Positions 1-5,805 of a stretch of DNA of 5,806 nucleotides are shown one piece after another (the first letter of the stretch is position 1; each line of letters starts with the position of its first letter). A program made the position numbers and the translations under genes. The notes under the pieces were generated by a model that saw only the letters and a list, made by a program, of their open reading frames with translations, had not been told where the DNA came from and ran no database searches. Source of the DNA: Bacillota bacterium (GTDB taxonomy: Bacteria > Bacillota > Dethiobacteria > Dethiobacterales > Dethiobacteraceae); assembly GCA_018725345.1 (NCBI GenBank), contig QLUI01000128.1, positions 1 to 5,806 on the forward strand. The letters run 5' to 3'.

Positions 1-447
1 GTGCTGATGCTGTTGATTGCTGTGCTGGTTATTCTCTTCGATCAGCTCTCAAAATTGTTGGTTGTGAACACCATGAGTCTGAACCAGTCTATTCCTGTGA
101 TTCCTAATGTTTTCCACATTACCTACGTACATAATTTCGGTGCAGCTTTTGGTTTGCTGGCACACCGTACCGGGTTTTTTATTCTGGTTGCAGTTGCGGT
201 GGTGCTTTTGCTCCTTGCTTTTCTTCGGTATTTGCCAAAAGAGCAGAAGTTGTTGCGTGCAGCACTTGTTTTGCAGTTAGGTGGAGTAGCCGGCAATCTG
301 ATTGACCGGGTGCGAGTGGGATATGTGATTGATTTTTTTGATTTTCGCGTTTGGCCCGTGTTTAACGTGGCAGACATTGCTATCGTCTTTGGCATCGGTC
401 TGCTGATTTTAGATTTAACCAGCAACGCTCGGGAGAAAGGAGCTTAA
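1..447 (+). CDS. lspA: Lipoprotein signal peptidase (signal peptidase II)
   Basis: This membrane aspartyl protease removes the signal peptide from diacylglyceryl-modified prolipoproteins, the step after Lgt. The 148-residue product is close to the usual length of about 150-165. Four hydrophobic stretches lie roughly at residues 1-22, 57-75, 86-100 and 119-140. The family signatures are all present: D14 in FDQLSK, N45 in HNFGAAFG, GNLIDR (N99, D102), then FNVADIAI (N122, A124, D125). D102 and D125 correspond to the two catalytic aspartates of the family. The GTG start sits on the first base of the window, so its ribosome-binding site is not visible. The N-terminus nonetheless lines up with the remembered start of B. 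subtilis LspA; an ATG at base 7 is the alternative. The stop directly abuts the lgt ATG (TAA-ATG). Identity is secure; only the exact start is uncertain. Confidence 0.96.
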   Translation: MLMLLIAVLVILFDQLSKLLVVNTMSLNQSIPVIPNVFHITYVHNFGAAFGLLAHRTGFFILVAVAVVLLLLAFLRYLPKEQKLLRAALVLQLGGVAGNLIDRVRVGYVIDFFDFRVWPVFNVADIAIVFGIGLLILDLTSNAREKGA

Positions 448-1194
448 ATGTATCCTGTCTTATTTCGCATCGGCGGCATTAGTATTTATGCTTATGCTGT
501 GTTTTTGACATTGGCATTTATTATTGGCACGCTCGGAGTTTCTCGGGGAGGGAAAAGGGCTGGCCTGCCAGTGGAAAAATTGTTGGATATGGCCATGTGG
601 ATTTTGGTAACCTCTTTAGTAGGCGCTCGCCTTTTGTTTGTTCTGATAGAGTTGCCCATGTATTTGGCGAATCCGCTCTCAGTTTTTAATGTGCGGAGCG
701 GTGGGCTTTCATTCCATGGAGGCCTGATAGCTGGGATTGCCGCCGGATTATGGTATACACATCGCCAGCGATTGCCCCAGGGGAAAGTGGCCGATTTGGT
801 GGCGCCGTTTTTAGCCTTGGGTTATGGTATCGTTCGTATTGGCTGCCTTTTAAACGGTTGTTGCTTCGGAATCCCTGCTAATCTTCCCTGGGCGTTACCC
901 GGAGCAACCGCTGATTCAACACTGCGTCATCCCACCCAGCTTTATGCTTTTTTGGCCGGTATGATTATTTTTGCTCTGCTTCTATGGCGAAAAAATAAAA
1001 CCCGCTTCAACGGTCAGTTGTTTTTGGAATTTATTTTGTTCTATAGTGTTTACCGGTTCTTCATTGAATATTATCGTGAGGTAAGCGCCTACGCCGGTAT
1101 TCTTACGCTGGGTCAGTCCGTTTCTCTAATTGGTGCCGCCTGCGCTTATGTGGTCATCCGTGTCTGGCCGCTGGGGCGGAGAAAAGCCACATGA
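448..1194 (+). CDS. lgt: Prolipoprotein diacylglyceryl transferase
   Basis: Lgt transfers diacylglycerol from phosphatidylglycerol to the lipobox cysteine of prolipoproteins, the first step of lipoprotein maturation. The product has 248 residues and about seven hydrophobic segments. Recognisable parts are GGLSFHGGLIAG (85-96, H90), the loop VRIGCLLNGCCFG (129-141), HPTQLY (161-166) and YSVYRFFIEYYR (199-210). R130, R203 and E207 match E. coli R143, R239 and E243 by motif alignment. The loop carries C133, C138 and C139; E. coli and B. subtilis have an asparagine at the C133 position. Such cysteine-bearing loops occur in a known subgroup of Lgt proteins, so this is a variant rather than a lesion. 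AAAGGAG at 436-442 gives good spacing to the ATG, which follows the lspA stop without a gap. The 3' end overlaps the next gene as ATGA. Confidence 0.96.
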   Translation: MYPVLFRIGGISIYAYAVFLTLAFIIGTLGVSRGGKRAGLPVEKLLDMAMWILVTSLVGARLLFVLIELPMYLANPLSVFNVRSGGLSFHGGLIAGIAAGLWYTHRQRLPQGKVADLVAPFLALGYGIVRIGCLLNGCCFGIPANLPWALPGATADSTLRHPTQLYAFLAGMIIFALLLWRKNKTRFNGQLFLEFILFYSVYRFFIEYYREVSAYAGILTLGQSVSLIGAACAYVVIRVWPLGRRKAT

Positions 1195-2132
1195 AGACAA
1201 GCAGTTTTTCTGTGACTGAATTGTTGTCCGGAGAGCGCCTAGATGCGGTGGCAGCAAAGCTGGCAGATAATCTGTCTCGTTCACGCGTTCAGAAGCTGAT
1301 TGACCAAAACCTTATTCTGGTGGACGGTGTTCCCCAAAAAGCTAATTACCGCCTGCGTGCGGGTCAGTCGGTAGAGATATCTCTCCCTGATGTAACGCCC
1401 GCTACTGTCTTGGCGGAGGAAATCGCCCTGAACATCTTGTATGAAGATGTAGATTTGCTTGTGCTCAATAAGCCTAAAGGTTTGGTAGTCCATCCGGCAG
1501 CAGGTCATCTGAGCGGGACACTGGTTAATGCACTGCTTTATCATTGTGACGACCTGTCAGGTGTTAGCGGTGAAGCACGTCCCGGTATTGTCCACCGCCT
1601 TGACAAAGACACCTCAGGAGTATTGCTTGTCGCAAAAAATGACCACGCCCATCGTAATTTGTCAGAGCAATTTAAAGAGCATAGTATTACACGTGAATAT
1701 GTGGCAATAGTTCATGGGAATGTAGCTCTAGCTTTCGGCAGCATAGATGCTCCCATTGCCCGACATCCTCGAGAGCGGAAAAAAATGTCGGTGGCACCGG
1801 CAGGCAAAGGACGACGGGCGCTCACCCATTTTAGCGTCTTAGAGCGGTTTGATGGTTACACATATCTGGCTTGCAGGTTGGAAACAGGGCGTACCCATCA
1901 AATTCGTCTCCACCTAGCGTCCATTGGCCACCCCGTTGTGGGCGATCCGCTCTACGGCTATAAGAAGAAGCAAGTTAAACTATCGGGGCAGGCTTTGCAC
2001 GCTCGATTGCTTGGCTTTATTCACCCCACGAGCGGAGTACCTTTGGAGTTTTGCAGCGATCCGCCTGCGGAGTTTGCGGAATTGCTGGGGGCTTTAAGGG
2101 AAAAACGAGGAAAAGGAGGGGATCTGTTATGA
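1191..2132 (+). CDS. rluD: RluA/RluD-family 23S rRNA pseudouridine synthase
   Basis: Members isomerise uridine to pseudouridine in RNA; RluD in E. coli acts on helix 69 of 23S rRNA. The 313-residue protein has an N-terminal S4 RNA-binding domain (about 14-65) followed by the RluA-type catalytic domain (about 85-290). The catalytic motif is HRLDKDTSGVLLVAK (135-149) with nucleophile D138. ETGRTHQIRLHL (231-242), GDPLYG (251-256) and QALHARLLGFIHP (267-279) complete the family pattern. The S4 domain and length favour the RluD/YlyB branch. Which uridine is modified cannot be read from the sequence, so the symbol is a family-level call. The start overlaps the lgt stop as ATGA, with GGAG at 1178-1181 nine bases upstream. 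A position between lspA and pyrR matches the B. subtilis order lspA-ylyB-pyrR as I recall it. Confidence 0.92.
   Translation: MKTSSFSVTELLSGERLDAVAAKLADNLSRSRVQKLIDQNLILVDGVPQKANYRLRAGQSVEISLPDVTPATVLAEEIALNILYEDVDLLVLNKPKGLVVHPAAGHLSGTLVNALLYHCDDLSGVSGEARPGIVHRLDKDTSGVLLVAKNDHAHRNLSEQFKEHSITREYVAIVHGNVALAFGSIDAPIARHPRERKKMSVAPAGKGRRALTHFSVLERFDGYTYLACRLETGRTHQIRLHLASIGHPVVGDPLYGYKKKQVKLSGQALHARLLGFIHPTSGVPLEFCSDPPAEFAELLGALREKRGKGGDLL
2115..2119 (+). promoter_or_regulatory. Ribosome-binding site that fixes the pyrR start
   Basis: GGAGG within AAAAGGAGGGG lies nine bases before the ATG at 2129 and inside the end of the pseudouridine synthase gene. It decides for the 181-residue PyrR over the longer frame opening at 2051. 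Confidence 0.85.
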
Positions 2133-2674
2133 GAATCAAAAAACAGATTATGGACGGGGAAGCAATGCGCAGGGCGTTAACTCGTATAGCTCATGAGATC
2201 GTAGAACGAAATAAGGGAACTAAAGGGTTGGTGTTGATTGGGATCTGCACTAGGGGCGTGCCCCTGGCGGAGAGAATTGCCCGTAAAATCAGTATTGTCG
2301 AAGGCAACATGCCTCCGGTTGGTTTTGTTGATATTACCATGTACCGTGATGACCTTTCTTTACATGCGGAACAGCCCTTTTCACCGGATACTAAGATTAA
2401 CGTTCCCATTAATGCCAGCAAGGTTATTTTGGTAGATGATGTGCTATTTACCGGACGTACTATTCGCGCGGCTATGGAAGCCATTATCGACCTTGGTCGG
2501 CCGGATAGTATTCAGTTGGCTGTTTTGGTAGATCGCGGGCACAGAGAGCTGCCCATTCGTGCTGATTATGTGGGCAAAAACGTTCCTACCAGTCACCGTG
2601 AAAATATTGAGGTCATGCTAAAAGAAGTAGATGGAGAAATTGACCAAGTAATGATTACCGAGATGGAACATTAG
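2129..2674 (+). CDS. pyrR: Bifunctional pyr operon regulator / uracil phosphoribosyltransferase PyrR
   Basis: PyrR binds UMP/UTP and the pyr leader RNA to cause transcription attenuation in Gram-positive bacteria, and has weak uracil phosphoribosyltransferase activity. The product is 181 residues, the normal family length. It begins MRIKKQIMDGEAMRRALTRI, and has GICTRGVPLAERIA (39-52), DITMYRDDL (68-76) and the PRPP-binding motif VILVDDVLFTGRTIRAA (99-115). DRGHRELPIRADYVGKNVPT (135-154) is the conserved C-terminal block. The ATG at 2129 is preferred because GGAGG at 2115-2119 lies nine bases upstream and an ATGA overlap joins it to the previous stop. The frame is open further upstream to 2051, but that extension has no homologous sequence. 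No pyr biosynthesis gene follows in this window and I found no convincing PyrR-binding loop, so its regulatory targets lie elsewhere. Confidence 0.95.
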   Translation: MRIKKQIMDGEAMRRALTRIAHEIVERNKGTKGLVLIGICTRGVPLAERIARKISIVEGNMPPVGFVDITMYRDDLSLHAEQPFSPDTKINVPINASKVILVDDVLFTGRTIRAAMEAIIDLGRPDSIQLAVLVDRGHRELPIRADYVGKNVPTSHRENIEVMLKEVDGEIDQVMITEMEH

Positions 2675-2820
2675 TAGGAAAGCGACGGATACAATCGGTT
2701 CGCTTAAGATAAGGGGAACTACCAAAAACAAAGGACGGTAAAGTGTTGCGGCGGCTACTTATTGAAGAAGAGAAAAATCGCCCGCCCGATGTGCAATAAT
2801 CGTTTGGGTAAGTTAACTTG

Positions 2821-2828
2821 GGAAGGAG
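2821..2828 (+). promoter_or_regulatory. Ribosome-binding site that fixes the histidine kinase start
   Basis: GGAAGGAG ends eight bases before the ATG at 2837. The upstream in-frame TTG at 2762 has no comparable site, so the kinase is called from 2837. Confidence 0.85.
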
Positions 2829-2836
2829 AGATTAAA

Positions 2837-3943
2837 ATGGCGCTCCACAAGTGCCGGCTCCCCGTTATTCAGGCTGATGCAGTGTTGCAAAGCCTGCCGG
2901 AAGGCACCATCGTTACCGACGCTACTGCCATAATCCGCTTTATTAATAAACGGGCGGCAGAGATCTTTGATTTAAATCCCGTTGATAGCATAGGACAGCT
3001 GTTTGATGTGGCTATTGGCAACCATAGTATCAATATGGTTATTCAAAAAATAATTACCACCGGTGGTCAATGTCTTCCTGAAGCAGTACCCAAAACCCTT
3101 AATGTCACAGTTGGCGGTAAAGAGAGATACTTTAAAGCAGAAGTTTCCCCACTGATTGAAGAGGAAACGTTGGTAGGAACTGTGCTTTTATTTACAGATG
3201 TGACACACTATGAAAGGGCAGACAGAATAAAAAAACAGTTTGTTGCCACCATTTCCCATGAATTCCGCAATCCTCTTACATCAATTGTTTTGGCCATAGA
3301 GCTTTTGCTTTCCGGCCGACAGCTTGACTTTCACGGAGAAAATTTAGCGCTGGCTCAGGCAATCTCTGATGATGCTCAGCGCCTTACCCGTTTAGTCAGT
3401 AATCTGCTCAATTTCTCCAGGATGGAAGAAGGAGAAATTAAAATGGAGCTAGAGAGAGTGATGGTAACAGAGATGGTGGAAACTGCTATACTCCCCCTCA
3501 CGCTACAGCTTAAAGCAAAAAACATTACGCTGAGAAGCTTAGTCCCGGATGATTTGCCTGCTGTTTATGTGGATGCTTCCAAAGCAACTTGGATTTTGAC
3601 AAACCTTGTGGGCAACGCAATCCGCTACACCCCTGAAGGTGGGGAGATCACCATCTCCGCCTGCCTTAAAGAGAAAAAAGTTTTTGTTTCTGTTTGTGAT
3701 TCCGGGCCGGGAATCCACCCTCGGTATCATGAAAAAATCTTTGAAAAGTACACGCAGGTGAAGGGGAATGGAAGCTCCGGGGGAGTAGGTTTGGGTTTAG
3801 CGATTGCTAAGGAAATCGTGGAAGCCCACGGTGGAAAAATATGGGTAAAAAGTGATGTTAACCAAGGCGCGTGTTTTAGGTTTACGCTACCGATAAATGA
3901 GAAGGAGGAATCGTCGCGTGAAGAAGAAAATTCTGTTAGTTGA
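2837..3943 (+). CDS. Soluble PAS-domain sensor histidine kinase
   Basis: This two-component kinase autophosphorylates a histidine and passes the phosphate to a receiver, most likely the one encoded next. The 368-residue product contains a PAS domain (about 13-125, with EGTIVTDATAIIRFINKRA), a HisKA domain whose H-box is SHEFRNPLTS (phospho-acceptor H141), and a HATPase_c domain. The ATP-binding boxes are NLVGNAIRYTPEGG (256-269, N260), DSGPGI (288-293) and GVGLGLAIAKEI (316-327). No signal peptide or membrane segment is visible, so it should sense a cytoplasmic cue. E142 and N145 fit the E/DxxT/N phosphatase signature, so it may also dephosphorylate its partner. The ATG at 2837 is chosen because GGAAGGAG ends eight bases upstream; a TTG at 2762 would add 25 non-PAS residues without a good ribosome-binding site. 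The acidic C-terminal tail overlaps the next gene. The signal sensed is unknown. Confidence 0.93.
   Translation: MALHKCRLPVIQADAVLQSLPEGTIVTDATAIIRFINKRAAEIFDLNPVDSIGQLFDVAIGNHSINMVIQKIITTGGQCLPEAVPKTLNVTVGGKERYFKAEVSPLIEEETLVGTVLLFTDVTHYERADRIKKQFVATISHEFRNPLTSIVLAIELLLSGRQLDFHGENLALAQAISDDAQRLTRLVSNLLNFSRMEEGEIKMELERVMVTEMVETAILPLTLQLKAKNITLRSLVPDDLPAVYVDASKATWILTNLVGNAIRYTPEGGEITISACLKEKKVFVSVCDSGPGIHPRYHEKIFEKYTQVKGNGSSGGVGLGLAIAKEIVEAHGGKIWVKSDVNQGACFRFTLPINEKEESSREEENSVS
3902..3908 (+). promoter_or_regulatory. Ribosome-binding site that fixes the receiver GTG start
   Basis: AAGGAGG lies nine bases before the GTG at 3918 and within the last codons of the kinase gene, whose Glu-rich tail it encodes. 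It supports the GTG over the ATG at 3897 and suggests translational coupling. Confidence 0.85.
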
Positions 3944-4292
3944 AGATGAAAAAAACATTATCTTAGGTGTGAGCATATGTTTGCGCAGCGCGGGGCTGGA
4001 CGTGGCCGTGGCGGAAGACGGAGCAGATGCATTAAGAAAACTGGAGACTGACAAGCCCGACCTAGTACTGTTGGATTTAGTTATGCCAAAACTCAATGGG
4101 CTTGACGCGCTGCTAGCGATGAAGGCAAATGAGGCAACGCGAGATATTCCGGTGATTGTGTTAAGCGCCAGAGCACAAGAAGAAGATATCCAGAGGGCTA
4201 TGGAACTTGGTGCAGCTGATTATATGGCTAAACCGTTTCGTCCAGAGGAGCTTCTGGCCGTTATCGGGAAGGTACTCGCAGAGGACGTCTAG
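3918..4292 (+). CDS. Stand-alone response regulator receiver protein
   Basis: This 124-residue protein is a complete CheY-like receiver domain with nothing attached. The acidic pocket is E9/D10 (LLVEDE, 6-11), the phospho-acceptor is D53 (LVLLDLVMPKLNG, 49-61), the switch residue is S83 (VIVLSARA), and the conserved lysine is K105 (DYMAKPF). There is no DNA-binding, GGDEF or other output domain, so it must act by protein contact or phosphotransfer, like CheY or Spo0F. Length resembles Spo0F, but the helix 4-5 region (MELGAADYMAKPFRPEEL) is of the general PilH/CheY kind, so I do not call it Spo0F. The GTG start at 3918 has AAGGAGG at 3902-3908. An in-frame ATG at 3897 would place that site inside the gene and add seven basic residues. 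The 26-base overlap with the kinase gene argues for a cognate pair. Confidence 0.93.
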   Translation: MKKKILLVEDEKNIILGVSICLRSAGLDVAVAEDGADALRKLETDKPDLVLLDLVMPKLNGLDALLAMKANEATRDIPVIVLSARAQEEDIQRAMELGAADYMAKPFRPEELLAVIGKVLAEDV

Positions 4293-4355
4293 GCGGTTAT
4301 TCGAAAAGGCATAATGCTTCCATTCCGGGAAAAGATAGTAAGGAAGTATAAAAAT

Positions 4356-4360
4356 GGGAG
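4356..4360 (+). promoter_or_regulatory. Ribosome-binding site for the TTG start of the YetF-type gene
   Basis: GGGAG stands nine bases before the TTG at 4370. It overlaps the ATG at 4354-4356 of a short ORF in another frame, which has its own site AAGGAAG at 4340-4346. Confidence 0.65.
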
Positions 4361-4369
4361 TGCATATCC

Positions 4370-5074
4370 TTGGAATGGACATTGTTTTACAGAACAGTAA
4401 TTTTGTACTTGGCTGTTTTGCTTTCCGTTCGGATTATGGGGAAACGCGAAGTCGGGCAGCTTTCAGCTTTTGACTTAGTGGTGGCGATAATGATTGCCGA
4501 GCTGGGAGCCTTAGTTATGGGTGCAGTTTTAAACATGCCGATGTATCTGGGGCTTGTGCCCATCGCTGCATTAGTAATTTTAGAAATTTTTCTCTCGTTT
4601 CTGAGTATGAAAAGTCATGCTATCCGGGGAATCGTCGACGGATCGCCTAGTACTGTCATTGCTAACGGGAAAATTATTGAAAAAGAACTGCGTAAACTGC
4701 GTTACAATATGTCTGATCTGTTGGGTCAATTACGGGAAAAAGGTGTGAACAACATTGCCGATGTTCAGCACGCCGTTTTGGAAACATCAGGAGAGCTTAG
4801 CGTTATGCTTAAAGCAGCTAAACGTCCTGTTACTCTTAAAGACCTGGGATTGCCTGTTAAATATGAGGGCATGCCAACGCCCTTAATTTTTGACGGACAT
4901 GTTCACTTTAAAAACCTGCGTCGCCTTCAGCTTGATGAACAATGGTTACTTTTTGAGCTCCGCAAGCAAGGTTTGGACGGAATAAAAGATGTGCTGTTTG
5001 CCAGTCTAGATACAGACGGCGTCTTGTTTGTCAGTGAAAAAGAACGTGCAACAAAAAAACCTGCCGCCAAATAG
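4370..5074 (+). CDS. YetF/DUF421 family membrane protein
   Basis: The family is widespread in Firmicutes, and its biochemical role is not firmly known. The 234-residue product begins with about three hydrophobic segments (residues 4-22, about 34-53 and 57-79), with the signature RIMGKREVGQLSAFDLVVAI (21-40) between the first two. A soluble C-terminal part follows. It has the expected GSPSTVIANGKI (91-102) and a repeat: residues 96-147 align without gaps to 172-223 with 20 of 52 identical. By count this is a full-length member. The start is TTG at 4370, preceded by GGGAG at 4356-4360 nine bases upstream; the frame is closed by TAA at 4349-4351 and has no ATG in the open stretch. It lies 77 bases after the receiver gene, so co-transcription is possible but not shown. 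The basic C-terminal tail is low in complexity. Confidence 0.92.
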   Translation: MEWTLFYRTVILYLAVLLSVRIMGKREVGQLSAFDLVVAIMIAELGALVMGAVLNMPMYLGLVPIAALVILEIFLSFLSMKSHAIRGIVDGSPSTVIANGKIIEKELRKLRYNMSDLLGQLREKGVNNIADVQHAVLETSGELSVMLKAAKRPVTLKDLGLPVKYEGMPTPLIFDGHVHFKNLRRLQLDEQWLLFELRKQGLDGIKDVLFASLDTDGVLFVSEKERATKKPAAK

Positions 5075-5097
5075 TCTGCCGACAGGTTTAGTATTTC

Positions 5098-5103
5098 GGA
5101 GGG
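5098..5103 (+). promoter_or_regulatory. Ribosome-binding site that fixes the mnmM start
   Basis: GGAGGG is six bases before the ATG at 5110 and directly abuts the in-frame TTG at 5104. The spacing therefore favours the ATG; a GTG at 5113, nine bases away, is a minor alternative. Confidence 0.8.
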
Positions 5104-5109
5104 TTGCGT

Positions 5110-5670
5110 ATGGTGTTTCAAAAACCTCTATTATTCGCAAGGGAGTTAGTGAGCAGAAGCCTTGAAACAGGATGCTGTGCCGTTGATGCCACTTGCGGCA
5201 ATGGGCACGATACTGTGTTTCTTGCAGAACTAGTGGGTAGGGACGGGTCGGTGCTGGCATTTGATATTCAGCCGCAGGCTATTGCCGCCACACGACAAAG
5301 GCTGGCAGTAAACGGACTACTGGAACGAGTCAGAGTTGTCGAAGCCAGTCACGCCGAAATGGCTGCTTATAGTCAAACAGCGTTTGATGCAGTCATGTTT
5401 AATCTAGGTTATCTACCTCATGGCGATCATGCCATAGTAACTGAGCCAGAATCTACAGTAGCCGCGCTTCATTTCGCCACAAAGCAACTGAGCAAAGGTG
5501 GTGTTATCACAATTCTGGTCTATACGGGCCATGAGGGAGGAAGAGAGGAATGGGAAAAAGTGCGTGAGTTTTCTTCGGTGCTGCCGCAGCAGCTGTTTAC
5601 CGTACTGGAGTACCGCTTGATTAATCAAAAAAACAATTCGCCATTTTTACTAGCTATCACTCGGCTTTAA
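5110..5670 (+). CDS. mnmM: SAM-dependent tRNA wobble-uridine methyltransferase, YtqB/MnmM family
   Basis: Proteins of this family (Pfam rRNA methylase, PF06962) include B. subtilis YtqB/MnmM, which methylates 5-aminomethyl-2-thiouridine at tRNA position 34 using S-adenosylmethionine. The 186-residue product has the SAM-binding motif DATCGNGHDTVFLAELVG (26-43), the acidic FDIQPQA (51-57), FNLGYLPHGD (97-106), VYTGHEGG (137-144) and the C-terminal INQKNNSPFLLAI (171-183). These match YtqB as I remember it, including spacing. The ATG at 5110 is chosen over TTG at 5104 because GGAGGG at 5098-5103 abuts that TTG but stands six bases from the ATG. It follows the YetF gene by 35 bases and could be in the same transcript. 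Its last 21 bases overlap the end of the minus-strand gene. The symbol is by family resemblance; older annotations call such proteins putative rRNA methylase. Confidence 0.87.
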   Translation: MVFQKPLLFARELVSRSLETGCCAVDATCGNGHDTVFLAELVGRDGSVLAFDIQPQAIAATRQRLAVNGLLERVRVVEASHAEMAAYSQTAFDAVMFNLGYLPHGDHAIVTEPESTVAALHFATKQLSKGGVITILVYTGHEGGREEWEKVREFSSVLPQQLFTVLEYRLINQKNNSPFLLAITRL

Positions 5671-5805
5671 GGTAGGCTTGCCACTTGGACACGCCGCTAA
5701 GCACAAGCCGCATACCCTTTTGCCGAAGCGGTCACGCACCTTGTTCTGATATTGATCACAAAGCTCAGGCTTAAACCGCTCTGTCAAAGGTGTGTCTGGT
5801 GTGAA
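5650..5805 (-). CDS. C-terminal fragment of a [4Fe-4S] protein, possibly QueG-like (runs off window)
   Basis: Reading leftward from the right edge, an open frame without start codon gives 51 residues and a TAG at 5652-5650. It begins FTPDTPLTERFKPELCDQYQ and ends with RFGKRVCGLCLAACPSGKP plus a short tail. The CxxCxxxCP arrangement is a typical [4Fe-4S] ligand set, and another cysteine stands upstream (PELC). A C-terminal cluster motif of this kind resembles the double-cluster iron-sulfur proteins often annotated as epoxyqueuosine reductase-like (COG1600), but the catalytic part lies outside the window, so this is a tentative family guess. A ferredoxin-like domain of another oxidoreductase is the main alternative. 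The gene converges on the methyltransferase gene and overlaps its last 21 bases. Confidence 0.62.
   Translation of the reverse strand, partial: FTPDTPLTERFKPELCDQYQNKVRDRFGKRVCGLCLAACPSGKPTLKPSDS

Noticed and set aside
123..425. Minus-strand open frame opposite lspA
   Set aside because: It is a shadow of the well-supported lspA gene, with no recognisable domain and no ribosome-binding site.
2051..2128. 26-codon N-terminal extension of PyrR beginning at 2051
   Set aside because: It overlaps the pseudouridine synthase in another frame, adds residues with no PyrR resemblance, and ignores the good ribosome-binding site before 2129.
2680..2705. Hairpin AAGCGA/TCGCTT after pyrR as a terminator
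   Set aside because: The stem has only six pairs, the 14-base interior does not extend it, and no T-run follows.
4186..4200. PyrR-box-like ATCCAGAGGGCT
   Set aside because: It lies inside the receiver coding sequence far from any pyr gene, does not match the consensus loop without a deletion, and is explained by ordinary codons.
4311..4319. CATAATGCT as a sporulation sigma E/K -10 box upstream of the YetF gene
   Set aside because: The final T of the CATAnnnT pattern is out of place and no -35 match is evident, so it is probably chance.
4347..4352. TATAAA as a -10 box for the YetF gene
   Set aside because: No -35 element stands 16-18 bases upstream, and a start this close to the coding region would leave almost no leader.
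5057..5089. Inverted repeat AAACCTG/CAGGTTT across the end of the YetF gene as a terminator
   Set aside because: It has seven pairs, mostly weak at the base, a 19-base loop and only a short interrupted T-stretch. It may fold but is not a convincing intrinsic terminator.
5675..5709. GGCTTG/CAAGCC inverted repeat after mnmM as a terminator
   Set aside because: It is a six-pair stem with a 23-base loop and no T-run, and it falls in the cysteine-motif codons of the minus-strand gene.
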